A DNA stretch of 64,000 bases from contig NZ_JACIAH010000008.1 of NCBI RefSeq assembly GCF_014194695.1, positions 230,845 through 294,844 on the forward strand, written 5' to 3'. The stretch comes from Rhizobium sp. BK399 (GTDB lineage: Bacteria > Pseudomonadota > Alphaproteobacteria > Rhizobiales > Rhizobiaceae). The position numbers and the translations under genes are program-made. This document shows positions 19,044 through 26,664 of this stretch, one piece after another. The notes under the pieces were generated by a model, which was given only the letters and a program-made list of their open reading frames with translations, did no database searches and was not told where the DNA came from. Numbering within the stretch: position 1 is the stretch's first letter; each line of letters begins with the position of its first letter.

Positions 19044-20072
19044 ATGACTGTGAATTCCAAACTCTCGCAGGCAGGTGATAGGGTCTCGCTCCCGACGCGG
19101 TTTCGCCTTCCGCGCGTTCCTGCGGCATTCTTTGGCATCGTTCTCGGTGTCGCGGGTCTTGCCAACAGCTGGCGGGCAGCGGCGGCGATTTGGCCGCTCC
19201 CCCCCGAAATCGCTGCCGCACTGAACCTTGTCGCCGTCGCAATCTGGCTGGTGCTGGTAGTCCTCTACACCGCCAAGTGGATCGTGGATCCGCAGGCGGC
19301 ACGGGATGAGGCGGAGAATGCGGTTCAATGTTGCTTCATCGGCCTGGCTGGAGTTGCGACAATGCTGGTTGCGTTGGCCCTGCTTCCCTATTCTCGTCCC
19401 GCCGCCGAACTGATCTTCGGACTAGGAGGTACGTTCACGGTCGTGTTTGCATTATGGCGGACCGGAATTCTGTGGCGCGGCGGGCGTGATCCGGTAGCGA
19501 CGACGCCGGTTCTCTATCTGCCGACCGTCGCAGGAGCGTTTGTCACGGCGACGGTCGCGGGGGCGATGGGCTATGGCGATTGGGGCCAGCTTGCCTTTGG
19601 TGCGGGCCTTTTCTCGTGGCTCGCAATCGAATCTGTCCTCCTCAATCGGTTGCTGACGGCGCCTGTCCTGGCTGAACAGTTTCGTCCGACGCTCGGCATT
19701 CAGTTGGCGCCACCGGCGGTCGGCAGCCTCGCTTATCTCAGCGTCACAACGGGTACGCCTGACATGATGGCGCATGCGATGATCGGGTACGCCATCTTGC
19801 AGATGCTCCTGCTCCTGAGGATGTTGCCCTGGATCGTCCGGCAGCGGTTTGCAGCATCCTACTGGGCGTTCACCTTCGGGATCACAGCACTGTCGACAGC
19901 CGTATCGAGAATGGTTGCGCGTGGCGATACCGGACCGATGCATGTCTTCGCCCCGCTTCTTTTCATTCTGGCAAATATCGTCGTGATCCTTGTCGCAGTC
20001 GGGACCATTCTGCTGTTGGCACGGGGAAAACTGTTGCCAACCCAAACCGCACCGACGATGTCTGCCCCTTAA
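19044..20072 (+). CDS. tehA: TDT family (TehA-like) membrane transporter
   Basis: Integral membrane protein of 342 residues with about ten hydrophobic segments, matching the tellurite-resistance/dicarboxylate transporter (TDT) family. The opening RVPAAFFGIVLGVAGLANSW is typical of TehA. The chosen ATG has GGAG six bases upstream; another ATG lies four codons earlier. The family includes anion channels (SLAC1/TehA) and C4-dicarboxylate carriers, so the substrate is open. It is downstream of the AhpD-like gene in a probable two-gene operon. Confidence 0.8.
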   Translation: MTVNSKLSQAGDRVSLPTRFRLPRVPAAFFGIVLGVAGLANSWRAAAAIWPLPPEIAAALNLVAVAIWLVLVVLYTAKWIVDPQAARDEAENAVQCCFIGLAGVATMLVALALLPYSRPAAELIFGLGGTFTVVFALWRTGILWRGGRDPVATTPVLYLPTVAGAFVTATVAGAMGYGDWGQLAFGAGLFSWLAIESVLLNRLLTAPVLAEQFRPTLGIQLAPPAVGSLAYLSVTTGTPDMMAHAMIGYAILQMLLLLRMLPWIVRQRFAASYWAFTFGITALSTAVSRMVARGDTGPMHVFAPLLFILANIVVILVAVGTILLLARGKLLPTQTAPTMSAP

Positions 20073-20074
20073 TG

Positions 20075-20095
20075 CAGTTGCGCGCTGCGCAACTG
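20075..20095 (+). terminator. Stem-loop directly after tehA
   Basis: CAGTTGCGC and GCGCAACTG form a perfect nine-base stem with a three-base loop, starting two bases after the tehA stop. No T-run follows. It is probably the 3' end structure of the ahpD-tehA transcript. The 173 bases from here to the next gene hold nothing else I can identify. Confidence 0.45.
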
Positions 20096-20268
20096 ATAGC
20101 GGCATCCGCTTCAGGAGTGAGCCTCAACGCGTGTCGTTGCCTGATGCATTCTCCATGGCAGGCATCGAATCGATGTGATCTGCTCGGCAATCGCGGCAAA
20201 TGGAACTTGGCCGATGTTGTCCCGAATTGCGGGCTGGAAGGGGTCCAACTATTCCGCCTCGGTCCGGG

Positions 20269-21033
20269 TCAGGACATGAAGCGGCTCAGATACGCAAAAC
20301 TCCTTGTTGCGAATTCTGTGGGCTGCCGCGGATTGTCGTGTTCGACTACCAGGGTGCGAGCACCATTCAGGAGGGCTGCGCGCCACAACAATGGCCACAC
20401 CAGAATGCCTGAGCCGACATCCGACCAACCGTCCTCGTCCTTCCTGGCACCCTCAGGTGCCTGGTCCTTGACGTGGGCCGACGCAAGGATCGGCGCATAT
20501 CTGTGCAACCATTCCTCTGGAACCACACCTGCACGTGATAGCCAGGCAATGTCTGCCTGCCACGTCAACGGACTTCCCTTGGCAGTATCGAACATGAGTT
20601 CAAACCCGTACCGACAACCGAGAAGTCGCGTAAACCCTGCCATCTTGTTGTGATAGCCCAGCGCGATGTGGTCCCGCTTGAACCGTTCGGCCAAGGCGCC
20701 CAACTCGCGACCCAAGCGCTGCCAGGCGCTCGCGGTCTCCTGTGAGGCCGGCGGTGCAGGATGCGGAACGTACAGTTCCCCTATTCCGCACACTTCACAG
20801 GCTGTGAGGATTGGCCCAGCCTCACGTCGGAGTGTGTCCAGGGTGACATGGGCGGTCGGCGCGCTTAGCCCATGGCGTATGAGGCCTTGCTTCAGCTCGT
20901 CTGTATCGCGCAAATGACTTTCCAGCGGCTCCACCGAGCGGAAACCGGCGCGGGCGGCGGCCGAAAGTTGCGCATCGAGCGACCCAAGGCCTCTCATCGA
21001 GAAGAGCTGCAGGGACAGGATTGGTCTGGTCAT
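20269..21033 (-). CDS. Sugar phosphate isomerase/epimerase-like TIM-barrel protein
   Basis: Protein of 254 residues of the xylose isomerase-like TIM-barrel superfamily (AP endonuclease 2 fold). Likely metal and substrate positions are visible as ALGYHNKMAGF, LMFDTAKGS, SAHVKDQ and VVEHDNPRQP, in the order normal for the family. Partners of this family are usually Gfo/Idh/MocA dehydrogenases in sugar or cyclitol breakdown. Its ATG overlaps by four bases the stop of a truncated upstream frame, so the original operon partner has probably been lost. It may now lack its native promoter. Confidence 0.75.
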   Translation of the reverse strand: MTRPILSLQLFSMRGLGSLDAQLSAAARAGFRSVEPLESHLRDTDELKQGLIRHGLSAPTAHVTLDTLRREAGPILTACEVCGIGELYVPHPAPPASQETASAWQRLGRELGALAERFKRDHIALGYHNKMAGFTRLLGCRYGFELMFDTAKGSPLTWQADIAWLSRAGVVPEEWLHRYAPILASAHVKDQAPEGARKDEDGWSDVGSGILVWPLLWRAALLNGARTLVVEHDNPRQPTEFATRSFAYLSRFMS

Positions 21034-21299
21034 TCAACAGCCTCCGGCCGAACGAAATTTGCCGGATCATCGTTGATGGTCTGCCCAGAGAGCAAGCGCA
21101 GTCCATCGAATGCGGCAAGCCATGGCTGGCGAGTCACAGCTTTCGAGTGGGTATTTTCGACGAGATTGGGTTGACGCACAAGCTGCTGGAGACCGTCTAA
21201 TGCCTTGCCTGGTGGCGAGAGAATTGCTCCGTTCATTGACCGCGAAGCCGCCCGGAACAACCTTGGTGAGAGTGTAGGAGAAGAAAAGTCCCGCGGCAT
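21030..21299 (-). pseudogene. 3' remnant of an unidentified gene
   Basis: The frame ends with an ATGA overlap onto the TIM-barrel gene, the usual sign of translational coupling, and the last 65 codons look coding (RQPWLAAFDGLRLLSGQT and so on). The only ATG sits inside the agp operon terminator hairpin at 21284-21312 and has no ribosome site, so the 5' part is missing. I cannot name the family with confidence; the C-terminal end of a Gfo/Idh/MocA dehydrogenase is one possibility given its partner. The break lies near 21240-21284. Confidence 0.5.
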
Positions 21300-21312
21300 T
21301 GCCGCGGGACTT
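21284..21312 (-). terminator. Intrinsic terminator of the agp operon
   Basis: A perfect 12-base stem (AAGTCCCGCGGC with GCCGCGGGACTT, loop ATT) lies 29 bases past the agaL2 stop. On the leftward strand it is followed by TTTTC. This is a classical Rho-independent terminator and marks the end of the alpha-galactoside operon. Confidence 0.85.
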
Positions 21313-21340
21313 CATATGGCCGTGACCGGGAGAGAGATGG

Positions 21341-22711
21341 TCAGGCGGCCTGAACCTTGCGGCCGGTGCGTGCCCACGCCGGCAGCCAGTCGCCATGGGC
21401 GGCGAGCAGATCGTCCACCATTGACCAGATCTGATCAAGATCGAGTTCGGCCGCGGTGTGCGGGTCCATCATGGCGGCGTGATAGATGTGCTCGCGGTTT
21501 TCCGTCATCATGGCCTGGACGGTCAGCTCCTGAACGTTGATGTTGGTGCGCATGAGGGCCGTGAGCTGCGGTGGCAGATCGCCGATAAACGTCGGCTGGA
21601 TGCCGGATGCGTCGACGAGGCATGGCACTTCAGCGGCGCAATTGTTTGGAAGCGACGTGATGCATCCATTGTTACGAACGTTGCCGTAGATGACCGAGGG
21701 TTCGCCGGTCCAAACCGAGTTGATGATCGAAGAGGCGTATTCTTTCGACTGCTTGACCTCGATCTTGTCAGCCGAGCGATAGGCCTCCGCCTGTCCCTTC
21801 CAGCGCTCGATCTGTTCGATGCAACGCTTCGGATATTCGTCGAGCGGAATGCCGAACTTCTCGATCAGATCCTCGCGGCCTTCCTTGATGAAGTAGGGAG
21901 TGTATTCGGCGAAGTGCTCCGAGCTCTCGGTGACGAAGTAGCCGAGCCGCGTCAGCATTTCATACCGCACCTTGTTCGGGCAGCGAGGATTCCAGCCCGG
22001 CTTCGGAGCGCGGCCCTCGCGATAGGCGCGCATGAGATCCGGATAGAGGTTCTTGTAGGATCCGTCGGGCAGGCGATGTTCAAGCTTCAGATAGAAAGCC
22101 ATGTGATTGATACCGGCCGAGCGGTAGCGGATCTCCTCGTAGGGGATGTCGAGATCGTGTGCCAGTTCCATGGCTGTGCCCTGCACCGAATGGCAGAGGC
22201 CGACCTGCTTGATGGTTGGATACTTCTCCGCGATCGCCCAAGTATTGATTGCCATCGGGTTGACATACTGAAGCATGATCGCTTCAGGGCAGACGGCAAG
22301 CATGTCCTCGCAGATCTTCCAGAGGTGCGGGACGGTGCGAAGGCCACGCATGATCCCGCCGACTCCGAGCGTGTCGGCAATCGTCTGACGCAAACCATAC
22401 TTCTTCGGGACCTCGAAGTCGGTGACCGTGCAGGGCTCATACCCGCCGATCTGGAAGGCGACGACCACGAAGTCGGCTCCATCAAGTGCCTTGCGCTGGT
22501 CCGAATAGGTCTCGGCTTTGGCCTTGACGCCGAGCGTCGAGATCAGCTTGTTGACGACGATGGCGCTTTCTTCCAAGCGCTGCGGGTTGATATCCATCAG
22601 GGCGATCGTGGCGCCCGACAAGGCTGGGCGTTGCAGCACATCACCGATGATGTTCTTCATGAAAACAGTGGAGCCAGCTCCGATAAACGTGATCTTGGGA
22701 TTTCTTGCCAT
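21341..22711 (-). CDS. agaL2: Alpha-galactosidase, glycoside hydrolase family 4
   Basis: Cytoplasmic GH4 enzyme of 456 residues that hydrolyses alpha-galactosides by an NAD- and Mn-dependent redox mechanism. The N-terminal Rossmann motif FIGAGSTVFMKNI binds NAD. The metal-site Cys and His lie in VGLCHSVQGT (near residue 170) and AGINHMAFYL (near residue 200). The start has GGAGG six bases upstream; an ATG seven codons earlier is less likely. It is the last gene of the operon and matches the position of agaL2 in Sinorhizobium meliloti. A related GH4 gene opens the operon, and the two are only distantly similar, so they may differ in substrate or anomer preference. Confidence 0.9.
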   Translation of the reverse strand: MARNPKITFIGAGSTVFMKNIIGDVLQRPALSGATIALMDINPQRLEESAIVVNKLISTLGVKAKAETYSDQRKALDGADFVVVAFQIGGYEPCTVTDFEVPKKYGLRQTIADTLGVGGIMRGLRTVPHLWKICEDMLAVCPEAIMLQYVNPMAINTWAIAEKYPTIKQVGLCHSVQGTAMELAHDLDIPYEEIRYRSAGINHMAFYLKLEHRLPDGSYKNLYPDLMRAYREGRAPKPGWNPRCPNKVRYEMLTRLGYFVTESSEHFAEYTPYFIKEGREDLIEKFGIPLDEYPKRCIEQIERWKGQAEAYRSADKIEVKQSKEYASSIINSVWTGEPSVIYGNVRNNGCITSLPNNCAAEVPCLVDASGIQPTFIGDLPPQLTALMRTNINVQELTVQAMMTENREHIYHAAMMDPHTAAELDLDQIWSMVDDLLAAHGDWLPAWARTGRKVQAA

Positions 22712-22732
22712 TATAACCTCCGGCATGTGCAA

Positions 22733-24400
22733 TCAGGCTACCTCGAAAGCGGCTTTGACGAGCCGTTCCGTGTAGGCGGTCTTGGGATTGGTGAGAACTT
22801 CGTTGACGGGCCCCTCCTCCATGATCTTGCCATGCTGCATGACAATCACACGGTGGCAGAGGGCACGCACGACCTTGAGATCGTGCGAAATAAAGAGATA
22901 GCTGAGGCCGCGTTCGTCCTGCAGCTTGCGCAGCAGCTCAATGATCTGGGCCTGGACCGACAGGTCGAGGGCAGACGTTGGTTCGTCGAGCAGGATGAAT
23001 TCGGGTTCGAGCGCGATGGCGCGGGCAATTGCGATACGCTGGCGCTGACCACCGGAAAACTCGTGCGGGAAACGCGACAGGATATTGCCTGGCATGCCAG
23101 CTGCAATCAGCGCCTCGCGGACGCGGTCGAGCCGTTCGGCTCTTGTTGCTCCGAGCTTGTTGACAACGAGCCCCTCCTCGATGATCTGGCCGATCGTCAT
23201 GCGCGGATTGAGCGAGGAGAACGGGTCCTGGAACACGACCTGCATGCGCGAGCGCAGCGGCCGCATCTCGGCACGCGATTTTCCGTGGATTGGCTGGCGA
23301 TCGAAATAAATCTCGCCTCCATCGGTGTCGTTCAGCCGAAGCAGCGCCTGTCCGAATGTGGTCTTGCCGGAGCCGGACTCCCCGACGAGGCCGAGCGTCT
23401 CGTGGCGGCGAAGTGTCAGGCTGAGGCTGTCGACGGCGACGAGCTCCTTCAGTTGCGGTTTGAAGAAGCTGCCATGCCGCATCATGAAGGACACGCGTAC
23501 GCCCTTGGCATCGAGGATGACGTCGGACCCCTCGGGCAGCGGGTTGGCCTGCCCCCGCGGCTCAGAGCCTAGCAGGTGCTTGGTATAGACATGCTGCGGA
23601 TTGGCAAAAAGCTTCTCGGTCGTGTTGTGCTCACGCATCTCGCCATGCTGCATGACGTAGACGTAGTCGGAGAACTGCCGCACGACCGTGAGATCGTGGG
23701 TGATCAGGATCACCGCCATCCGCATTTCCGTCTGCAGGTTGCGGATCAGGTTGAGGATCTGCGCCTGGACGGTGACGTCGAGCGCCGTCGTCGGTTCGTC
23801 AGCGATCAGCACGTCGGGGTCGTTGGAGAGCGCCATGGCGATCATCACGCGTTGGCGTTGGCCGCCGGAGAGCTGGTGCGGATACTGCTTGAGCCGTGCT
23901 TCTGGATCGGGGATCTGAACATGCTTCAGCAGCTCCAGCGCGCGGGCTTCCGCCTGCTTCCTGCTCATCTTGCGATGCACCCGGATGGCCTCTACGATCT
24001 GGCTCCCGATCGTATAGATCGGATTCAGCGAGCTCATCGGCTCCTGAAAGATCATCGAAATCCGGTCGCCACGCAGTTTGCGGCGCTGGCGCTCGGAGAA
24101 CTTCAGGATATTGGCGCCGTCATATTTGACGGTCGACTTCGGTGCGACCACAGCACGCTTCGACAGAAGTCCCATGACGGTTCTGGCTGTCACCGATTTT
24201 CCCGAGCCGGATTCACCGACGATCGCGATGGTCTCCCCGCGGTAGAGTTGGAAGGAAATATCTTTCACCGCCTCCACGGTGCCTTGCTCGACCTTGAAGT
24301 TCACGCCGATGTTGCGGGCGTCGATGACGGGGCTCTCCTTGTGCGCTTCGTGATCGAAACGGACGGATGGGGCGAATGAGTTGACGAGTGCAAGTGCCAT
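22733..24400 (-). CDS. agpD: Alpha-galactoside ABC transporter, fused double ATPase
   Basis: Single polypeptide of 555 residues with two complete ABC ATPase modules, as in DppD-DppF fusions. Each half has its own Walker A (GESGSGKSVTAR and GESGSGKTTFGQ) and signature (LSGGQRQRVMI and FSGGQRQRIAI). The OppD/F-type C-terminal extension of half 1 is visible as LLGSEPRGQANPLPEGSD. The start has GAGGTG about seven bases upstream. It energises the AgpB/AgpC channel. Peptide-type transporters carrying sugars are established for the agp system, so peptide specificity should not be assumed. Confidence 0.92.
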   Translation of the reverse strand: MALALVNSFAPSVRFDHEAHKESPVIDARNIGVNFKVEQGTVEAVKDISFQLYRGETIAIVGESGSGKSVTARTVMGLLSKRAVVAPKSTVKYDGANILKFSERQRRKLRGDRISMIFQEPMSSLNPIYTIGSQIVEAIRVHRKMSRKQAEARALELLKHVQIPDPEARLKQYPHQLSGGQRQRVMIAMALSNDPDVLIADEPTTALDVTVQAQILNLIRNLQTEMRMAVILITHDLTVVRQFSDYVYVMQHGEMREHNTTEKLFANPQHVYTKHLLGSEPRGQANPLPEGSDVILDAKGVRVSFMMRHGSFFKPQLKELVAVDSLSLTLRRHETLGLVGESGSGKTTFGQALLRLNDTDGGEIYFDRQPIHGKSRAEMRPLRSRMQVVFQDPFSSLNPRMTIGQIIEEGLVVNKLGATRAERLDRVREALIAAGMPGNILSRFPHEFSGGQRQRIAIARAIALEPEFILLDEPTSALDLSVQAQIIELLRKLQDERGLSYLFISHDLKVVRALCHRVIVMQHGKIMEEGPVNEVLTNPKTAYTERLVKAAFEVA

Positions 24401-24410
24401 GTTCTTCACC

Positions 24411-25544
24411 TCAATAAGGATCGACTGCGTCACGCAGGCCGTCGCCCAGCGCGTTGAAAGCGAAGACGGTGACGAGCACGAAGCCGACGGGCGCCAGAAT
24501 CCACGGATAGGTGCCAATCACCGAGTAATTGGCGGTGTCCTGCAGCATCAGGCCCCAAGAGATCAGCGGCGGCTTCACGGCAAAGCCGAGGAAGCCGAGG
24601 AAGGATTCAAGCAGCACAACGCTCGGGATATGCAGCGTCACGGCAACGATGACGTGGCTCATCACGTTCGGGAAGATATGCTGGAAGATGATACGCCGGT
24701 CGGTAGCGCCGACGGCCATCGCTGCCCGGACATAGTCGATGCGTGCGAGCGCCAGCGTCTTGCCGCGCACCTCGCGCGACATCTGTGCCCAGCCGAGGGC
24801 CGACATGACGACGATGACGAATGCAAGGAAGACATTGGTTGGCGCGGTCACCGGGATCAGCGAGGTCAGTGCCAGGTAGAGCGGGAGCTGCGGAAAGGCG
24901 AGAACCACTTCCACGAAGCGTTGCACCCAGGTATCGAACGCGCCGCCGAAATAGCCGGACACCATGCCAACCGTCGTGCCGATCATGGTCACGATGAAGA
25001 CCACGGTGAGCGCGATCGTCAGCGAAATCCGCGAGCCGATAATGGCGCGCGAAAGGATGTCGCGGCCGAACTTGTCGGTGCCGAGAAAATGCACCGGCTG
25101 GCCATCGATCGACCCGAAGAAGTGTCGGTTTGCCGGAATGAGCCCGAGGAGATTGTATTCCGCGCCCGGTACAAAGAAGCCGAGCAGGCGCGGATTGTCA
25201 TAGTCCGGGCCGACGATTGGCTGGAAGGTGACGGGATCGAGCTCCTCGGATTCGCCGAGTGCATAGACGCGGGGCGAATAGGTGAAGTTGCCGTCCTTGT
25301 CGTGGAAGCTGATCATCTGCGGTGGCGCGAAGCCGACGTCCGTCGCCTTGGGGTCCATCGGCGCGAAGAAATCAGCAAAGACGGCCATGAAAAGCAGGAG
25401 ACCAACGAGTATCAGCCCCATCATGCCGGTCCATGAGCGCCTCAGGCGACGCCAGACAAGCGACAGATAGCTTTCGTTGCCGTACGGTGCGTTCTTGATG
25501 GTTTCTTCGTGCGGGGGTGGGGGAGCAGAATCAAAGGCGAGCAT
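24411..25544 (-). CDS. agpC: Alpha-galactoside ABC transporter permease (DppC type)
   Basis: Membrane subunit of 377 residues. After a cytoplasmic N-terminus there is one hydrophobic segment (about residues 39-60), then a large periplasmic insertion of roughly 100 residues (PMDKATDV region to HFLGTDKFGRDILSRAI). The remaining five segments carry the coupling loop YVRAAMAVGATDRRIIFQHI. It lies one base after agpB and ten bases before agpD, so it is tightly co-transcribed. Confidence 0.9.
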   Translation of the reverse strand: MLAFDSAPPPPHEETIKNAPYGNESYLSLVWRRLRRSWTGMMGLILVGLLLFMAVFADFFAPMDPKATDVGFAPPQMISFHDKDGNFTYSPRVYALGESEELDPVTFQPIVGPDYDNPRLLGFFVPGAEYNLLGLIPANRHFFGSIDGQPVHFLGTDKFGRDILSRAIIGSRISLTIALTVVFIVTMIGTTVGMVSGYFGGAFDTWVQRFVEVVLAFPQLPLYLALTSLIPVTAPTNVFLAFVIVVMSALGWAQMSREVRGKTLALARIDYVRAAMAVGATDRRIIFQHIFPNVMSHVIVAVTLHIPSVVLLESFLGFLGFAVKPPLISWGLMLQDTANYSVIGTYPWILAPVGFVLVTVFAFNALGDGLRDAVDPY

Positions 25545-25545
25545 A

Positions 25546-26553
25546 TCATGCTCCTCCGTACTGGCGGACCCGCGGGTCCAGTATGGCGAGCAGCATGTCG
25601 GCGATGATGTTGCCGACGATGAGCGTCGCCGAAAGGACCATCATGAAGGTTGCCGTGACGTAGACGTCGCCGATTGCCATCGAGCCGACGATGGCCGGGC
25701 CGACGGTCGGCAGCGAGAAAATGATTGCAGTCTCGATTTCGCCAGTCAGCATGTAGGGGAGCACGACGCCCTGATACATGACGAGCGGGTGGAGCGCATT
25801 TGGCACAGCATGGCGCATGACGACCGCACCACCCGACAATCCCTTGGCGCGCGCCGTTTCGACATACTGGGCGTTCAGCGTGTCGAGCAGATTGCCCCGC
25901 ATGACGCGCATGTTGTAGGCGAGACCGCCAAAGGTGGCGATGGCGACGACCGGCCAGACATGGCTGACGAGGTCGACGAATTTCGCCCAGGACCACGGCG
26001 CTCCGCCATACTGCGGCGAGAAGAAGCTGCCGATTTCCGAGACGTTGAATTGAAAGACGAGGAGATAGACGATGATCAACGCCATCAGGAAGCGCGGCAC
26101 CGTCATGCCGAGGAAGGAGACGCCGGAGAGCAGGCTGTCGATCCAGCTGTACTGGCGGGTGGCCGCCCAGATGCCAAAACCGATACCAAGCACCGACGCG
26201 AAGATGTGGCAGACCAAAGCCAGGGCCAACGTGCGTGGCAGTCGCTCGGCCACAACGTCCGCCACGGGCTTGTTATAAAACATGCTGTAGCCGAAATCGC
26301 CTTGTGTCACGATACCTTTGATCCAGTTGAAATACTGGATCACCATCGGCTGATCGAGGCCATGAGCGACGCGATAGGCCTGGGCCTGCGCATCGGCGGC
26401 TGCGAAGGACGCTCCACTCTGATTGATCAGCTGCGAACGGATGTAGTCGGCATAGTCACCGGGCGGAGCCTGGATGATCGCGAAGGTTACGATGCTCAAA
26501 ATGATCAGTACCGGGATCGCGGAGGCTATGCGCACGAGCAGGAATCGTAACAT
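25546..26553 (-). CDS. agpB: Alpha-galactoside ABC transporter permease (DppB type)
   Basis: Membrane subunit of 335 residues with six predicted segments; the first is LLVRIASAIPVLIILSIVTF. The coupling loop reads YVETARAKGLSGGAVVMRHA near residue 225, and the ending SMAIGDVYVTATFMMVLSA is typical of DppB. It pairs with AgpC. Its gene is separated from agpA by about 110 bases containing a strong stem-loop, which may lower its expression relative to the binding protein. Confidence 0.9.
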   Translation of the reverse strand: MLRFLLVRIASAIPVLIILSIVTFAIIQAPPGDYADYIRSQLINQSGASFAAADAQAQAYRVAHGLDQPMVIQYFNWIKGIVTQGDFGYSMFYNKPVADVVAERLPRTLALALVCHIFASVLGIGFGIWAATRQYSWIDSLLSGVSFLGMTVPRFLMALIIVYLLVFQFNVSEIGSFFSPQYGGAPWSWAKFVDLVSHVWPVVAIATFGGLAYNMRVMRGNLLDTLNAQYVETARAKGLSGGAVVMRHAVPNALHPLVMYQGVVLPYMLTGEIETAIIFSLPTVGPAIVGSMAIGDVYVTATFMMVLSATLIVGNIIADMLLAILDPRVRQYGGA

Positions 26554-26617
26554 CGGACGGTTCGCTTCTCCTTGCCGCCAGTCGCGCCTGTCGGTGCGGC
26601 CGGCTTGTTGATATTGC

Positions 26618-26642
26618 CCGGCCGCGCTTCACGCGCGACCGG
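26618..26642 (-). promoter_or_regulatory. Intercistronic stem-loop between agpA and agpB
   Basis: A ten-base GC-rich stem (one G-U wobble) with a five-base loop lies just after the agpA stop on the transcript. No U-run follows. Such structures after binding-protein genes often protect the upstream mRNA from 3' decay and give more binding protein than permease. That role is inferred. Confidence 0.5.
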
Positions 26643-26664
26643 CTTTTCGGTTGGGAGGGAAGTC

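Noticed and set aside
21458..23572. Long open frame on the rightward strand opposite agaL2 and agpD
   Set aside because: It is the complement of two clear family members with intact motifs. High GC third positions keep the antisense frame open; the translation has no recognisable domain.
24381..25436. Rightward open frame opposite agpC
   Set aside because: Highly charged, compositionally odd translation typical of antisense frames in GC-rich membrane-protein genes.
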